Under the pieces are notes generated by a model. It was not told the origin of the DNA. It saw nothing but the letters and a program-made list of their open reading frames with translations, and did not search any database. From Geomonas azotofigens (lineage in GTDB: Bacteria; Desulfobacterota; Desulfuromonadia; Geobacterales; Geobacteraceae): a stretch of DNA of 64,000 bases. Within the stretch, counting starts at the first letter, position 1. Every line of letters starts with the position of its first letter. Shown one piece after another: positions 26,606 to 34,039 of this stretch. The DNA lies in assembly GCF_018919395.1 (NCBI RefSeq), contig NZ_JAHLME010000002.1:310001-374000 (forward strand). The letters run 5' to 3'. A program made the translations under genes and the position numbers.

Positions 26606-28461
26606 CACTGTGCCCCGGTCGCCTTCAGAATGGCGTCGACCTGCGGCTTGTTCTCCGGCGAGATGGCGGCGGCGATCTGGAGGTCGCGCACCCCCGCCTC
26701 CTTCTGCCCCATGCGCAGCCGCGTCTGTCCCGACTCGATCAGGGCCGCGGCGTAGATCAGGATCGCCTTGCCGGTATCGAGGTCGCGGAAGAACATGTCG
26801 TGGTCGCCCAGCACGCCGCGCAGCGAGTAGATGGGCCAGCTGTCCAGGTCGGGGGGGGACTGCGGAACGCTGGCGCTGTCCAGACGGAAGGTGATGCCGC
26901 GCTGGTGCAGCACGAAATTATTGAAGTTGATCGAGTACTTGGTAGAGAAGTCGACGAAGACGGGGCGGCGGTTGTACTGCTCCATGACCGAGGTGAGCAG
27001 CGTGTTGTCCGGGGAGCGGTACTCCATCGGCATCTTGCGCAGCTGGCTCTGCTTGAACATGCGCGGCATGGAGTCCAGGTACCAGTCAAAGACCAGGTGC
27101 GGGGTATGCGGCAGGTCGAGGTCCTCGCGCATCCGCTCCACCCCCTGCAGGTACCAAAGCGGGAAGGCGCCCGAGTCGCCCCAGGTGTACATCACCGCGT
27201 CCTGCGGCAGCGAACGCAGGGTGTTGGTGGCGTAGTCGAAGGCGATGTAGTTCTCGTGCTGGTCGTTCTCCACGAAGTTCTGGGCGAAGATGGTGGCGGG
27301 GAGCATGAAAAGAAGCGCCAGGAGCCCCACGCGCAAGGGCGCCGAGTCGGGGAGGCGCTGGGCCGCCTCCTTCACCACGGTGAAGAGTCCCACCCCGATG
27401 AAGACCGCGGTGAGGAGGTAAAGCGGGGTGAAGAACTCCTCGGTGAGGAAGATCAATTCCCCCGGCGTGTTGAAGTAGCCGACGATGACGGCCAGGAACG
27501 CGCCCAGGGTGATCAGGTACCCAAGCACCAGTTCGCGCTTTCTGAAGAGGAGGTAGCTCAGGCCGATGATGAGCAGCGCCATGCCGACCACGGTGAACTC
27601 GTAGGGGACGTTGAAGGCGTTCAGCTGCGCCCAGAGCAGGCCCAGGTCGCGGGCGGGCTTCTCCACGGGGTATCCCTTGCGCAGTATGTTCCAAAGGAAC
27701 TGCTCGAGGTTTTTCGAGTCCCCCCAGTTGAGCACCGGGTTCTGGAAGGCGCGCACCACCAGGTGCAGGTGGATGCCGAAGCCGAGCACCCCGAAGGCGA
27801 AGGCGATGAAGAACTCCTTGAAGCGCATGATGACGCGGTGATCGGCGGACCAGAGCAGGAAGGCGTAGGTCGGGATCATCAGCACCATGATCTGGTGCGC
27901 GCCCGCGCCCAGGCCGCAGAGAAAGGCGCCGAGATAGACGTAGGCCGGGCGCTCCTCGCCGGCGAGATAGCTCTCACGCCACAGGAGCATCAGGTAGAAG
28001 ACCACGGCGCAGATAAAGGCGAGCAGCGGGTACGGCTTGTCGTGGTTGGACTGCAGCCAGAGCCTCGCGGTGCAGGCGAAGGTGACGGCGGCGGCGAGGG
28101 CGGAGAGCTTCACCGGCAGTTCACGGAACCTCCCCTGCCAGGAGGTCTCCTCCCCTTCCAGGAACTTCACGGTCAAGAGGTAGACGCCGTAGCAGGCGAG
28201 CCCCGCCGAGACCGCGGTGGCGAAGTTGACCCTGAAGGCGATGCTGCCGATGGGAAGAAAGGTGAACGGCTTCGCGTAGTTGATGAACAGCGGGTACCCC
28301 GGGGAGTGCGCGACGCCCAGCGACGCGATGGCGGTCAGAAACTCGCCGCTGTCGAAAAAGGTCACCGTGGGGGCCAGTGTCAAAAGGTAGATGAACAAGG
28401 GGATGCTGAAGGCCAGGATGGCGAAGGCATCCAGCCTGCCGAGGATTCCGTTATTGTTCAC
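26605..28461 (-). CDS. DUF2723 membrane protein, possible protein or lipid glycosyltransferase
   Basis: 618 residues from a GTG at 28461, with AGGAG seven bases upstream; the longer frame lacks this. About eleven hydrophobic segments are visible. The DUF2723 signature DSGEFLTAIASLGVAHSPGYPLF lies near the first periplasmic loop and resembles the catalytic acidic loop of protein O-mannosyltransferases (GT-C fold). The C-terminal 100 residues are soluble and end in one TPR-like pair (ESGQTRLRMGQKEAGVRDLQIAAAI). Its start overlaps the upstream flippase-like gene by 11 bp, so the two products probably act together. The substrate is unknown. Confidence 0.7.
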   Translation of the reverse strand: MNNNGILGRLDAFAILAFSIPLFIYLLTLAPTVTFFDSGEFLTAIASLGVAHSPGYPLFINYAKPFTFLPIGSIAFRVNFATAVSAGLACYGVYLLTVKFLEGEETSWQGRFRELPVKLSALAAAVTFACTARLWLQSNHDKPYPLLAFICAVVFYLMLLWRESYLAGEERPAYVYLGAFLCGLGAGAHQIMVLMIPTYAFLLWSADHRVIMRFKEFFIAFAFGVLGFGIHLHLVVRAFQNPVLNWGDSKNLEQFLWNILRKGYPVEKPARDLGLLWAQLNAFNVPYEFTVVGMALLIIGLSYLLFRKRELVLGYLITLGAFLAVIVGYFNTPGELIFLTEEFFTPLYLLTAVFIGVGLFTVVKEAAQRLPDSAPLRVGLLALLFMLPATIFAQNFVENDQHENYIAFDYATNTLRSLPQDAVMYTWGDSGAFPLWYLQGVERMREDLDLPHTPHLVFDWYLDSMPRMFKQSQLRKMPMEYRSPDNTLLTSVMEQYNRRPVFVDFSTKYSINFNNFVLHQRGITFRLDSASVPQSPPDLDSWPIYSLRGVLGDHDMFFRDLDTGKAILIYAAALIESGQTRLRMGQKEAGVRDLQIAAAISPENKPQVDAILKATGAQ

Positions 28462-29479
28462 GCAGTTGCTCCTGAGAGGTATTTTCGCTGATGGTCCTGA
28501 TGGAAAGCTTGTCCCGCCACAGGCAGCCAAGCCCGGCGATGGTGACCGGGAAAAAGCCCATGGCGTGGATCACGATGGCGATGCTGAGGGCCCGCTCGCT
28601 CCCGATCTGGAAGGCAGACAACGCGGTGACGCAGGCGAGGTGGTGGGTCCCGATGAACCCCGGGGAGGCCGGCACCATGACCGCGAACACCAGGAACACC
28701 ATGATGAACATGGACGCCGTCGCCGGCAGCACGACCCCGAAAGCCCGCAGCATCAGGTCCACGGGCCAGATGGCGGTGGCCCAGACCAAGAGGGAGCTGA
28801 CCAGGATGCCAAGGACGGCGCCGAGGTTCCCGGGAAAGCGGATGCCCGAGATGAAAGAGCGGAGGACGCCGTCGATCTTCTCGCCCAGGTGCGGGGCGAC
28901 CGGGTGCACCAGGCGCGCCACCAGCCCGAGGGTGAGTTCCGTGTGGCGCCTGAGCAGGAAGAGAAAGGCGAGCACCCCGAGGTAGAGCGCGAAGGTGACG
29001 TACCCCCCGGTGACCAGCGCGCGCTGGATCCCCTCCATTCCGGCGGGAAGCCTGATGGTGAAGAAGGTGATCAACAGCACCAACAAGATGGTGAAGCCGT
29101 CGCAAAGCCGGTCCAGGACCAGGGAGGCGAACACGGCGCTGGTGCCGATCCCCTCCTTGTTGCCCAGCGAGTAGGCACGCACCAGTTCGCCCAGCCGCGC
29201 CGGCAACAGGTTGTTGGCCATGTAACCGATCAGGGTGGAGGGGAACAGGTTCCCCATGGTGGTCTTCTTGATGGGGAGCAGCAGGAACTTCCAGCGCACC
29301 GCGCGCAGGTAGTAACTGACGAAGGTGAGCAGCAGCGCCGGCACCAGGTAGCGGTACTCAAGCCCCGCGAAGGCCTCCGCCATCTTGTGGAAGTCGATCT
29401 TCCTGAACAGGAAAAAAAGGCACAGGGCGCTGATGGCGAGGCCGAGCAAGAGCTTTTTATCGAGTTTTTCCGTGAACAA
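28451..29479 (-). CDS. Flippase-like integral membrane protein (LPG synthase TM / AglD region family)
   Basis: 342 residues and about eight hydrophobic segments. The blocks YYLRAVRWKFLLLPI, STLIGYMANNLLPARLGELVRAYSLG and FASLVLDRLCDGFTILLVLL are diagnostic for the UPF0104/YbhN family. Members include the transmembrane part of lysylphosphatidylglycerol synthase MprF and the archaeal AglD region; several act as lipid or polyprenyl-sugar flippases or glycosyltransferase partners. Here the partner is the DUF2723 membrane glycosyltransferase, with an 11-bp overlap. I infer supply or flipping of a lipid-linked sugar. No soluble domain is present. Confidence 0.75.
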   Translation of the reverse strand: MFTEKLDKKLLLGLAISALCLFFLFRKIDFHKMAEAFAGLEYRYLVPALLLTFVSYYLRAVRWKFLLLPIKKTTMGNLFPSTLIGYMANNLLPARLGELVRAYSLGNKEGIGTSAVFASLVLDRLCDGFTILLVLLITFFTIRLPAGMEGIQRALVTGGYVTFALYLGVLAFLFLLRRHTELTLGLVARLVHPVAPHLGEKIDGVLRSFISGIRFPGNLGAVLGILVSSLLVWATAIWPVDLMLRAFGVVLPATASMFIMVFLVFAVMVPASPGFIGTHHLACVTALSAFQIGSERALSIAIVIHAMGFFPVTIAGLGCLWRDKLSIRTISENTSQEQLREQ

Positions 29480-29526
29480 TGGGGCTCCTGTCTTCAGTTC
29501 TCGCCTGCTTGCGCGGTCGCCCGCGA

Positions 29527-29556
29527 GGGGACTGGCTCCGCCAGGTGCCTGTCCCC
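29527..29556. repeat. GGGGAC/GTCCCC palindromic repeat, copy 1
   Basis: Between ribF and the flippase gene. GGGGAC at one end pairs with GTCCCC at the other, with an inner GGC/GCC pair. A second, nearly identical copy lies at 41874-41902. It is a dispersed hairpin-forming repeat and has no coding content. Confidence 0.65.
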
Positions 29557-29568
29557 CTTTCTGGCCTG

Positions 29569-30561
29569 TCAGGGGGTGTCCTTGGCCGGCGCCGTCATGC
29601 AGTCCCAGTCGCCGCCGCTCTCGGAGGCGACCGGACGGGCCTCCCGGAGTATCTCGCGGCAGCGCGCGACATCGGCCGCGATGGCCTGTTTCAGCTCATC
29701 GAGCCCCGCGAACCTCTTCTCGCCGCGCAGCCGTTCGATGAAGAAGAGCGTGATCTCGCGCCCGTAGAGGTCTCCCTCGAAGTCGAGCAGGAACACCTCG
29801 ATGGAGAGGCGTGCGTTGCCAAAGGTCGGGTTGGGACCGATGTTGCAGGCCCCGTCGAAGAGCCGGTCCCCCAGGCAGACCTTGACCGCGTACACGCCGA
29901 CGGACGGGATCAGGTCCTTGTCGGTGTCGATATTGGCGGTGGGAAAGCCCAAGCCGCGGCCCCGCTCGTGACCGTGCACCACCTTCCCCGTTATGGAGAA
30001 GTGCCGCCCCAGGAGCTGCGAGGCGGCGGCGACGTCGCCCGCGCTCACGAGCCTTCTCACCGCGGTGGAACTGTAGACCGTGGCGCCGTCGGAGATCGGC
30101 TGCAGTTCCTCGACGCTGTAGCCAAAGCGCGTCCCGAGCTCCCGCAACAGTTTCACGTCCCCTTCCCTGCCGCGCCCGAAGGCGTAGTCGTAGCCGATCA
30201 CGAGCCGCTCCAGCCCGATCGCGTCGACCAGCACCCGCTGCAGGAACTCGGTGGCGGGCATGGCCGCGAAGGTCCGGTCGAAGGGGATCTCCAGCAGGTA
30301 GTCGATGCCTGACCCCTCGATGAGCGCCTCCTTCTCCCGGCAGGTGGTGATAAGCCGCACCTCCTTGTGGGCCGCGAGCACCTTGAGCGGGTGGGGCGCG
30401 AAGGTGATCACCACGGAGACCCCGCCCAGCTCGCGGGCCAGTTCCCGCACCCTGCGGAAGATCTCGCGGTGCCCGAGATGCACGCCGTCGAAGTTGCCGA
30501 TGGTCACCACCGGGCGGCGCAGTTTTTCCTTTATTTCGGAAACGTTTCTGAAAATGACCAT
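29569..30561 (-). CDS. ribF: Bifunctional riboflavin kinase / FAD synthetase
   Basis: 330 residues. The N-terminal adenylyltransferase domain carries VTIGNFDGVHLGHREIFRRV (the HxGH-like nucleotide-binding loop) and the later YSSTAVR segment in place of the usual ISSTxIR. The C-terminal kinase domain shows GRGLGFPTANID, typical of flavokinases, and ends with the FLRGEKRF-type segment (here ERLRGEKRF). The protein converts riboflavin to FMN and then FAD. It lies 15 bp after tatC. The length is normal. Confidence 0.93.
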   Translation of the reverse strand: MVIFRNVSEIKEKLRRPVVTIGNFDGVHLGHREIFRRVRELARELGGVSVVITFAPHPLKVLAAHKEVRLITTCREKEALIEGSGIDYLLEIPFDRTFAAMPATEFLQRVLVDAIGLERLVIGYDYAFGRGREGDVKLLRELGTRFGYSVEELQPISDGATVYSSTAVRRLVSAGDVAAASQLLGRHFSITGKVVHGHERGRGLGFPTANIDTDKDLIPSVGVYAVKVCLGDRLFDGACNIGPNPTFGNARLSIEVFLLDFEGDLYGREITLFFIERLRGEKRFAGLDELKQAIAADVARCREILREARPVASESGGDWDCMTAPAKDTP

Positions 30562-30576
30562 GAACGGAAGGGACCC

Positions 30577-31425
30577 TCAGGCCTCGGCCGGCTCGACGTC
30601 CGCCCGGGGAACTTTCTTCTTCCCGAACAGGAGCGCGACCCAGATGCTGATCTCGTACATGAGATAGAGCGGGATCATGATGACGAACATGGTCACCAGG
30701 TCCGCATGGAAGGCGGCGACGATGGCGCTCGCCAGGAGCGCGTATTTCCTGCGGGTGGCCAGCATGCGGTAGTTGACGATGCCGAAGCGGGCCAAAAGCA
30801 GCGCCAGGATCGGCAGTTCGAAGATGAGGCCGAACATGAGGATCAGGCGCAGGCAGAAGTTGATGTAGGCCGAGATGTTGTACCAGCTCTGCAGCCCGGT
30901 CGCCTCGTAGGAGAGCGAGAAGTTGATGATCACCGGCCAGATGATGATCAAAAAGAACATCGCCCCGGCGCAAAAGGCGAGTGTGGCCGTGGTGACGAAG
31001 GGAACCACCAGCCGGCGCTCCTTGCGCGTCAGTCCCGGCGCCACGAAGAGCCAGAACTGGTGGAACAGGACCGGGAGCACGATGACCAGGCCGGCCAGCA
31101 TGGAGATCTTGCACTGCACGAAGAACGGCTCGAGCGGCGCGCTGTAGTTCAGCATGCGCGGCTTTTCCGCGACCGCGTGCTCCTCGCCCAGCTTCATGCG
31201 CTGGTACGCCTCGGGGTAGCTCTGCTTCACCTTTTCATACAGGGATTTCTTTATGTCGGACAGGTAGGTCTTGCCGGTCAGCGGCTGCTCCACGAACTTC
31301 AAGAGGTCGGTGGAAAAGTTCCAGGCGACCCCCATGCCGATGATGATGGCGAAAACGCAGACGATGAGCCGTTTCCGGAGTTCTACCAGGTGCTCCATGA
31401 ACGGCAGTACCTTTTCTTCAACCAT
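30577..31425 (-). CDS. tatC: Twin-arginine translocase subunit TatC
   Basis: 282 residues with six hydrophobic segments. The N-terminal MEHLVELRKRLI matches the conserved signal-peptide recognition site of TatC. FWLFVAPGLTRKERRLV and the conserved Glu-containing second region follow. TatC is the receptor for twin-arginine signals of folded exported proteins. No tatA or tatB gene is adjacent in this window, so they must be elsewhere. The gene starts 81 bp after rnr. Confidence 0.93.
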   Translation of the reverse strand: MVEEKVLPFMEHLVELRKRLIVCVFAIIIGMGVAWNFSTDLLKFVEQPLTGKTYLSDIKKSLYEKVKQSYPEAYQRMKLGEEHAVAEKPRMLNYSAPLEPFFVQCKISMLAGLVIVLPVLFHQFWLFVAPGLTRKERRLVVPFVTTATLAFCAGAMFFLIIIWPVIINFSLSYEATGLQSWYNISAYINFCLRLILMFGLIFELPILALLLARFGIVNYRMLATRRKYALLASAIVAAFHADLVTMFVIMIPLYLMYEISIWVALLFGKKKVPRADVEPAEA

Positions 31426-31470
31426 AAAACGTGTATCTCCTAATTAATACCGCGCAGAGCTCAAACCAAT

Positions 31471-31500
31471 TCTATACCACAGCGCGGAAAGCCAGCGCAA
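31471..31500 (-). promoter_or_regulatory. Weak promoter candidate upstream of tatC
   Basis: On the minus strand TTGCGC and TATAGA are 18 bases apart in the 81-base gap between rnr and tatC. The -35 is poor; support is only sequence similarity. It would allow tatC-ribF and the following genes to be expressed separately from rnr. Confidence 0.3.
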
Positions 31501-31506
31501 CAGCTT

Positions 31507-33720
31507 TCAACGGCGCTTGGGCTTGGGTCGTTTCCCCTTGATGGGGATGCGCTGGTAGGCGTTGCGCACGTCGGCGATCGGCTCGATGGGGCGCTTTTCC
31601 AGGGTCCCCACCAGGGCGAACTCGACCTGCTTGCGCGCTTCGTTCACCGCGGCCACCTTGACCCGGATCTTGTCGGCGATGCGGTACATGGCACGGCTTC
31701 TCTCCCCCACCAGGGCGTGGCTCTTCTCCAGGTGCACGTAGTAGTCCTGGGGGAGGGTCGCTACCGGCACCATCCCCTCCACGAAGAGGTCGACCAGCTC
31801 CACGAAGAGGCCAAAGGGGGCGACGCCGGTGATGAAGCCGTCGTACTCCTCGCCGATCTTGTCGCGCATGAACTGCATCTTCTTCAGGTCGACCATCTCG
31901 CGCTCGGCCTCCATGGCGACCCGCTCCCGCTTGCTGGTGTGCAGTGCCGTCTCCGGGAGCCGCGCCTCGAGCCGGTCCTTGTCCGCCTGCTTCATCTTGC
32001 CGCCCAGCACCCTCTTCAGGATGCGGTGCACCACGAGGTCCGGGTAGCGCCGGATCGGGGAGGTGAAGTGGGTGTAGGAGGAGGCGGCCAGGCCGAAGTG
32101 CCCCAGGTTCTCCGCGCTGTAGCGCGCCTGCTTCATGCAGCGCAACAGCACCTCATTGATGAGCCGCTCCTCGGGTTTCCCCGCCACCTCGGCGAGGAGC
32201 TTCTGCAGGGCGACCGGGTTCACCTTCTCGTCCTCCACCTTCAGTGTGTAGCCAAAGCCGAAGACGAACTCGGCGAGGTCCTGCAGCTTGACCGGGTCGG
32301 GGTTCTCGTGGATGCGGTACAGGGACGGGACCGGGGTGGACTCCAGGAAATGGGCCACCGCCTCGTTGGCCGCCAGCATGAACTCCTCGATGATGCGGTG
32401 CGCGAGGTTCCTCTCGGCCCGGACGATGGCGGTGGTTTCACCCTGCAGGTCCAGGATGATCTGCGGCTCGGGGAGGTCGAAGTCGATGCTCCCCCTCCCC
32501 TTGCGCACCGCGTTCAGCCTGAGGGAGAGCTCCTCCATGACCTTCAGGTCCGCGACCAGCTGCCGGTTCGCCTCGATGGCCTCGGCGTCCTGGTCCACCA
32601 GGATCTTCTTCACCGTGGTGTAGGTGAGCCGCGCCGCGCTCTTGATCACCGAGGTATAGAACTTCTGGTCCACCCGGGCGCCGTCGGAGTCAAAGAGCAT
32701 TTCGGCGGTCATGGTGAGGCGGTCCACCTGCGGGTTCAACGAGCAGATGCCGTTGGAGAGCTGTTCGGGGAGCATCGGGATGCAGCGGTCCGGGAAGTAG
32801 ACCGAGGTTCCCCGGAGGTAGGCCTCGGTGTCCAGGCGCGACCCCTCGACGACGTAGTGCGAGACGTCGGCGATGGAAACCCAGAGGCGGATCTTGTCCC
32901 CTTCCCGGGCAACCGAGACCGCGTCGTCGAAATCACGGGCGGTCTCGCCGTCGATGGTCACCGTCAACCTCCCACGCAGGTCCACCCTCCCCTGGATCGC
33001 CTCCTCGGTCACCTGCTGCGGCTGTTGTTCCGCCTCGGCCATGACCTTCTCGTCGAAGACGTGGGGCAGCTCGTACTTCTTGATGACGGTGAGCACCTCG
33101 ACTTCCGGGTCGTTCGCCTCGCCCAGCACCTCGACGATGCGCCCCTCGAGCGGCCTGGCGCCCACGGGGTACGAGGTGATGGCCGCCAGGACGATCTGCC
33201 CGTCCTTCGCCTTGGAAGCGCCACCTGCGGGTCCCGGCGTCACGAACAGGTCGCGCCCGAGTTTCGGGTCGTCCGGAATCACCCGTCCCCCCTTGCCGAC
33301 CGCCTCGAAGCGCCCGACGATCTCGGTGACGCCGCGCTTGACCAGCGCCGTGACGCGCCCTTCCCTCTTGCCGTCGCGCCGGGTCGACACCACCTGCGCC
33401 TCGACGATGTCCCCGTTCATATACTCCGAGAGGTAGCGCGCCGGGACGAAGAGGTCCTCGCCGCCATCCTCGGGCATGACGAAGCCGTAGCCGTCCCGGT
33501 GGGTGGAGAGTTTGCCGCGTACGCTGTCCCCGCCCCCGGCGACGGTATAGATGCGTCCCGGCAGCTTGGCGATCTCCCCGGTTTCGACCAGGTAGTCGAG
33601 CATGTCGTCAAGGCGTCCCCGTTCGTGCCGGGATACGTTGAGGGCCTTCAGCATCTGCCGGTACGGTACCGGCTCCCCCTTGCCGAGCAGCCTCAGGATG
33701 GCGTCTTTACCTTTACGCAT
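31507..33720 (-). CDS. rnr: Ribonuclease R
   Basis: 737 residues. N-terminal winged-helix region (1-60), cold-shock domains (about 60-220), the RNB catalytic domain with the metal-binding IDGETARDFDDAVSV block and SIADVSHYV, a conserved ASSYTHFTSPIRRYPDLVVHR and a C-terminal S1 domain (YDGFITGVAPFGLFVELVDLFVEGMV). It is a processive 3'-5' exoribonuclease acting on structured RNA and in ribosome quality control. The C-terminus is basic (KGKRPKPKRR), as usual. A 319-base intergenic region separates it from the divergent slt-type gene. Confidence 0.95.
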   Translation of the reverse strand: MRKGKDAILRLLGKGEPVPYRQMLKALNVSRHERGRLDDMLDYLVETGEIAKLPGRIYTVAGGGDSVRGKLSTHRDGYGFVMPEDGGEDLFVPARYLSEYMNGDIVEAQVVSTRRDGKREGRVTALVKRGVTEIVGRFEAVGKGGRVIPDDPKLGRDLFVTPGPAGGASKAKDGQIVLAAITSYPVGARPLEGRIVEVLGEANDPEVEVLTVIKKYELPHVFDEKVMAEAEQQPQQVTEEAIQGRVDLRGRLTVTIDGETARDFDDAVSVAREGDKIRLWVSIADVSHYVVEGSRLDTEAYLRGTSVYFPDRCIPMLPEQLSNGICSLNPQVDRLTMTAEMLFDSDGARVDQKFYTSVIKSAARLTYTTVKKILVDQDAEAIEANRQLVADLKVMEELSLRLNAVRKGRGSIDFDLPEPQIILDLQGETTAIVRAERNLAHRIIEEFMLAANEAVAHFLESTPVPSLYRIHENPDPVKLQDLAEFVFGFGYTLKVEDEKVNPVALQKLLAEVAGKPEERLINEVLLRCMKQARYSAENLGHFGLAASSYTHFTSPIRRYPDLVVHRILKRVLGGKMKQADKDRLEARLPETALHTSKRERVAMEAEREMVDLKKMQFMRDKIGEEYDGFITGVAPFGLFVELVDLFVEGMVPVATLPQDYYVHLEKSHALVGERSRAMYRIADKIRVKVAAVNEARKQVEFALVGTLEKRPIEPIADVRNAYQRIPIKGKRPKPKRR

Positions 33721-33904
33721 AAAAATGAACCCCTTCGGGAAATTATTGAAATCAGTACCGTTGGATAATGCAGAAGGGGCAGGAGAAAGTCAAGGAGAGG
33801 CGGGAAGGGAACCGTCGATTGCTTTACTATTCAGCGATGTCGTGCGCCAGTCCCTCGCCTCTTCGAAAGGGTGCCCGCAGGGCGATGAGGGCCTTAGCCG
33901 TGCA

Positions 33905-33925
33905 CCCTCTCCCGGAGGGAGAGGG
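33905..33925. repeat. CCCTCTCCC/GGGAGAGGG palindrome, copy 1
   Basis: Perfect 9-bp arms with a GGA loop. The same element recurs at 39260-39280, 39328-39348 and 44041-44061. Confidence 0.7.
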
Positions 33926-33976
33926 GATGTAGCGGCATGGGGCGGCGGATCATGCATTTTGTACCGTGCTTTTGAA

Positions 33977-34005
33977 TTGCCTTTTACGTCGCGCTTCGGT
34001 ACAAA
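33977..34005 (+). promoter_or_regulatory. Promoter candidate for the lytic transglycosylase gene
   Basis: TTGCCT and TACAAA separated by 17 bases, 34 bases before the ATG. A 9-bp inverted repeat (TTTGTACCG / CGGTACAAA) brackets the -35 and overlaps the -10, which would suit a dimeric regulator. The match to the consensus is modest. Confidence 0.3.
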
Positions 34006-34039
34006 TACGGGTTAGCTTTTGTAACGACAGGGAGTAGCC

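Larger units (their letters stand above)
33721..34039. other. Divergent intergenic region between rnr and the transglycosylase gene
   Basis: 319 bases without a gene. It holds a CCCTCTCCC/GGGAGAGGG palindrome (33905-33925) and, nearer the transglycosylase gene, a 9-bp inverted repeat TTTGTACCG (33958-33966) / CGGTACAAA (33997-34005). The second arm overlaps the proposed -10 of the rightward promoter. No small ORF with a convincing ribosome site was seen. Confidence 0.6.

Noticed and set aside
31717-33768. Plus-strand ORF of 683 codons opposite rnr
   Set aside because: Shadow frame of a well-conserved gene; repetitive Val/His/Arg/Asp composition, no motifs and no ribosome site.
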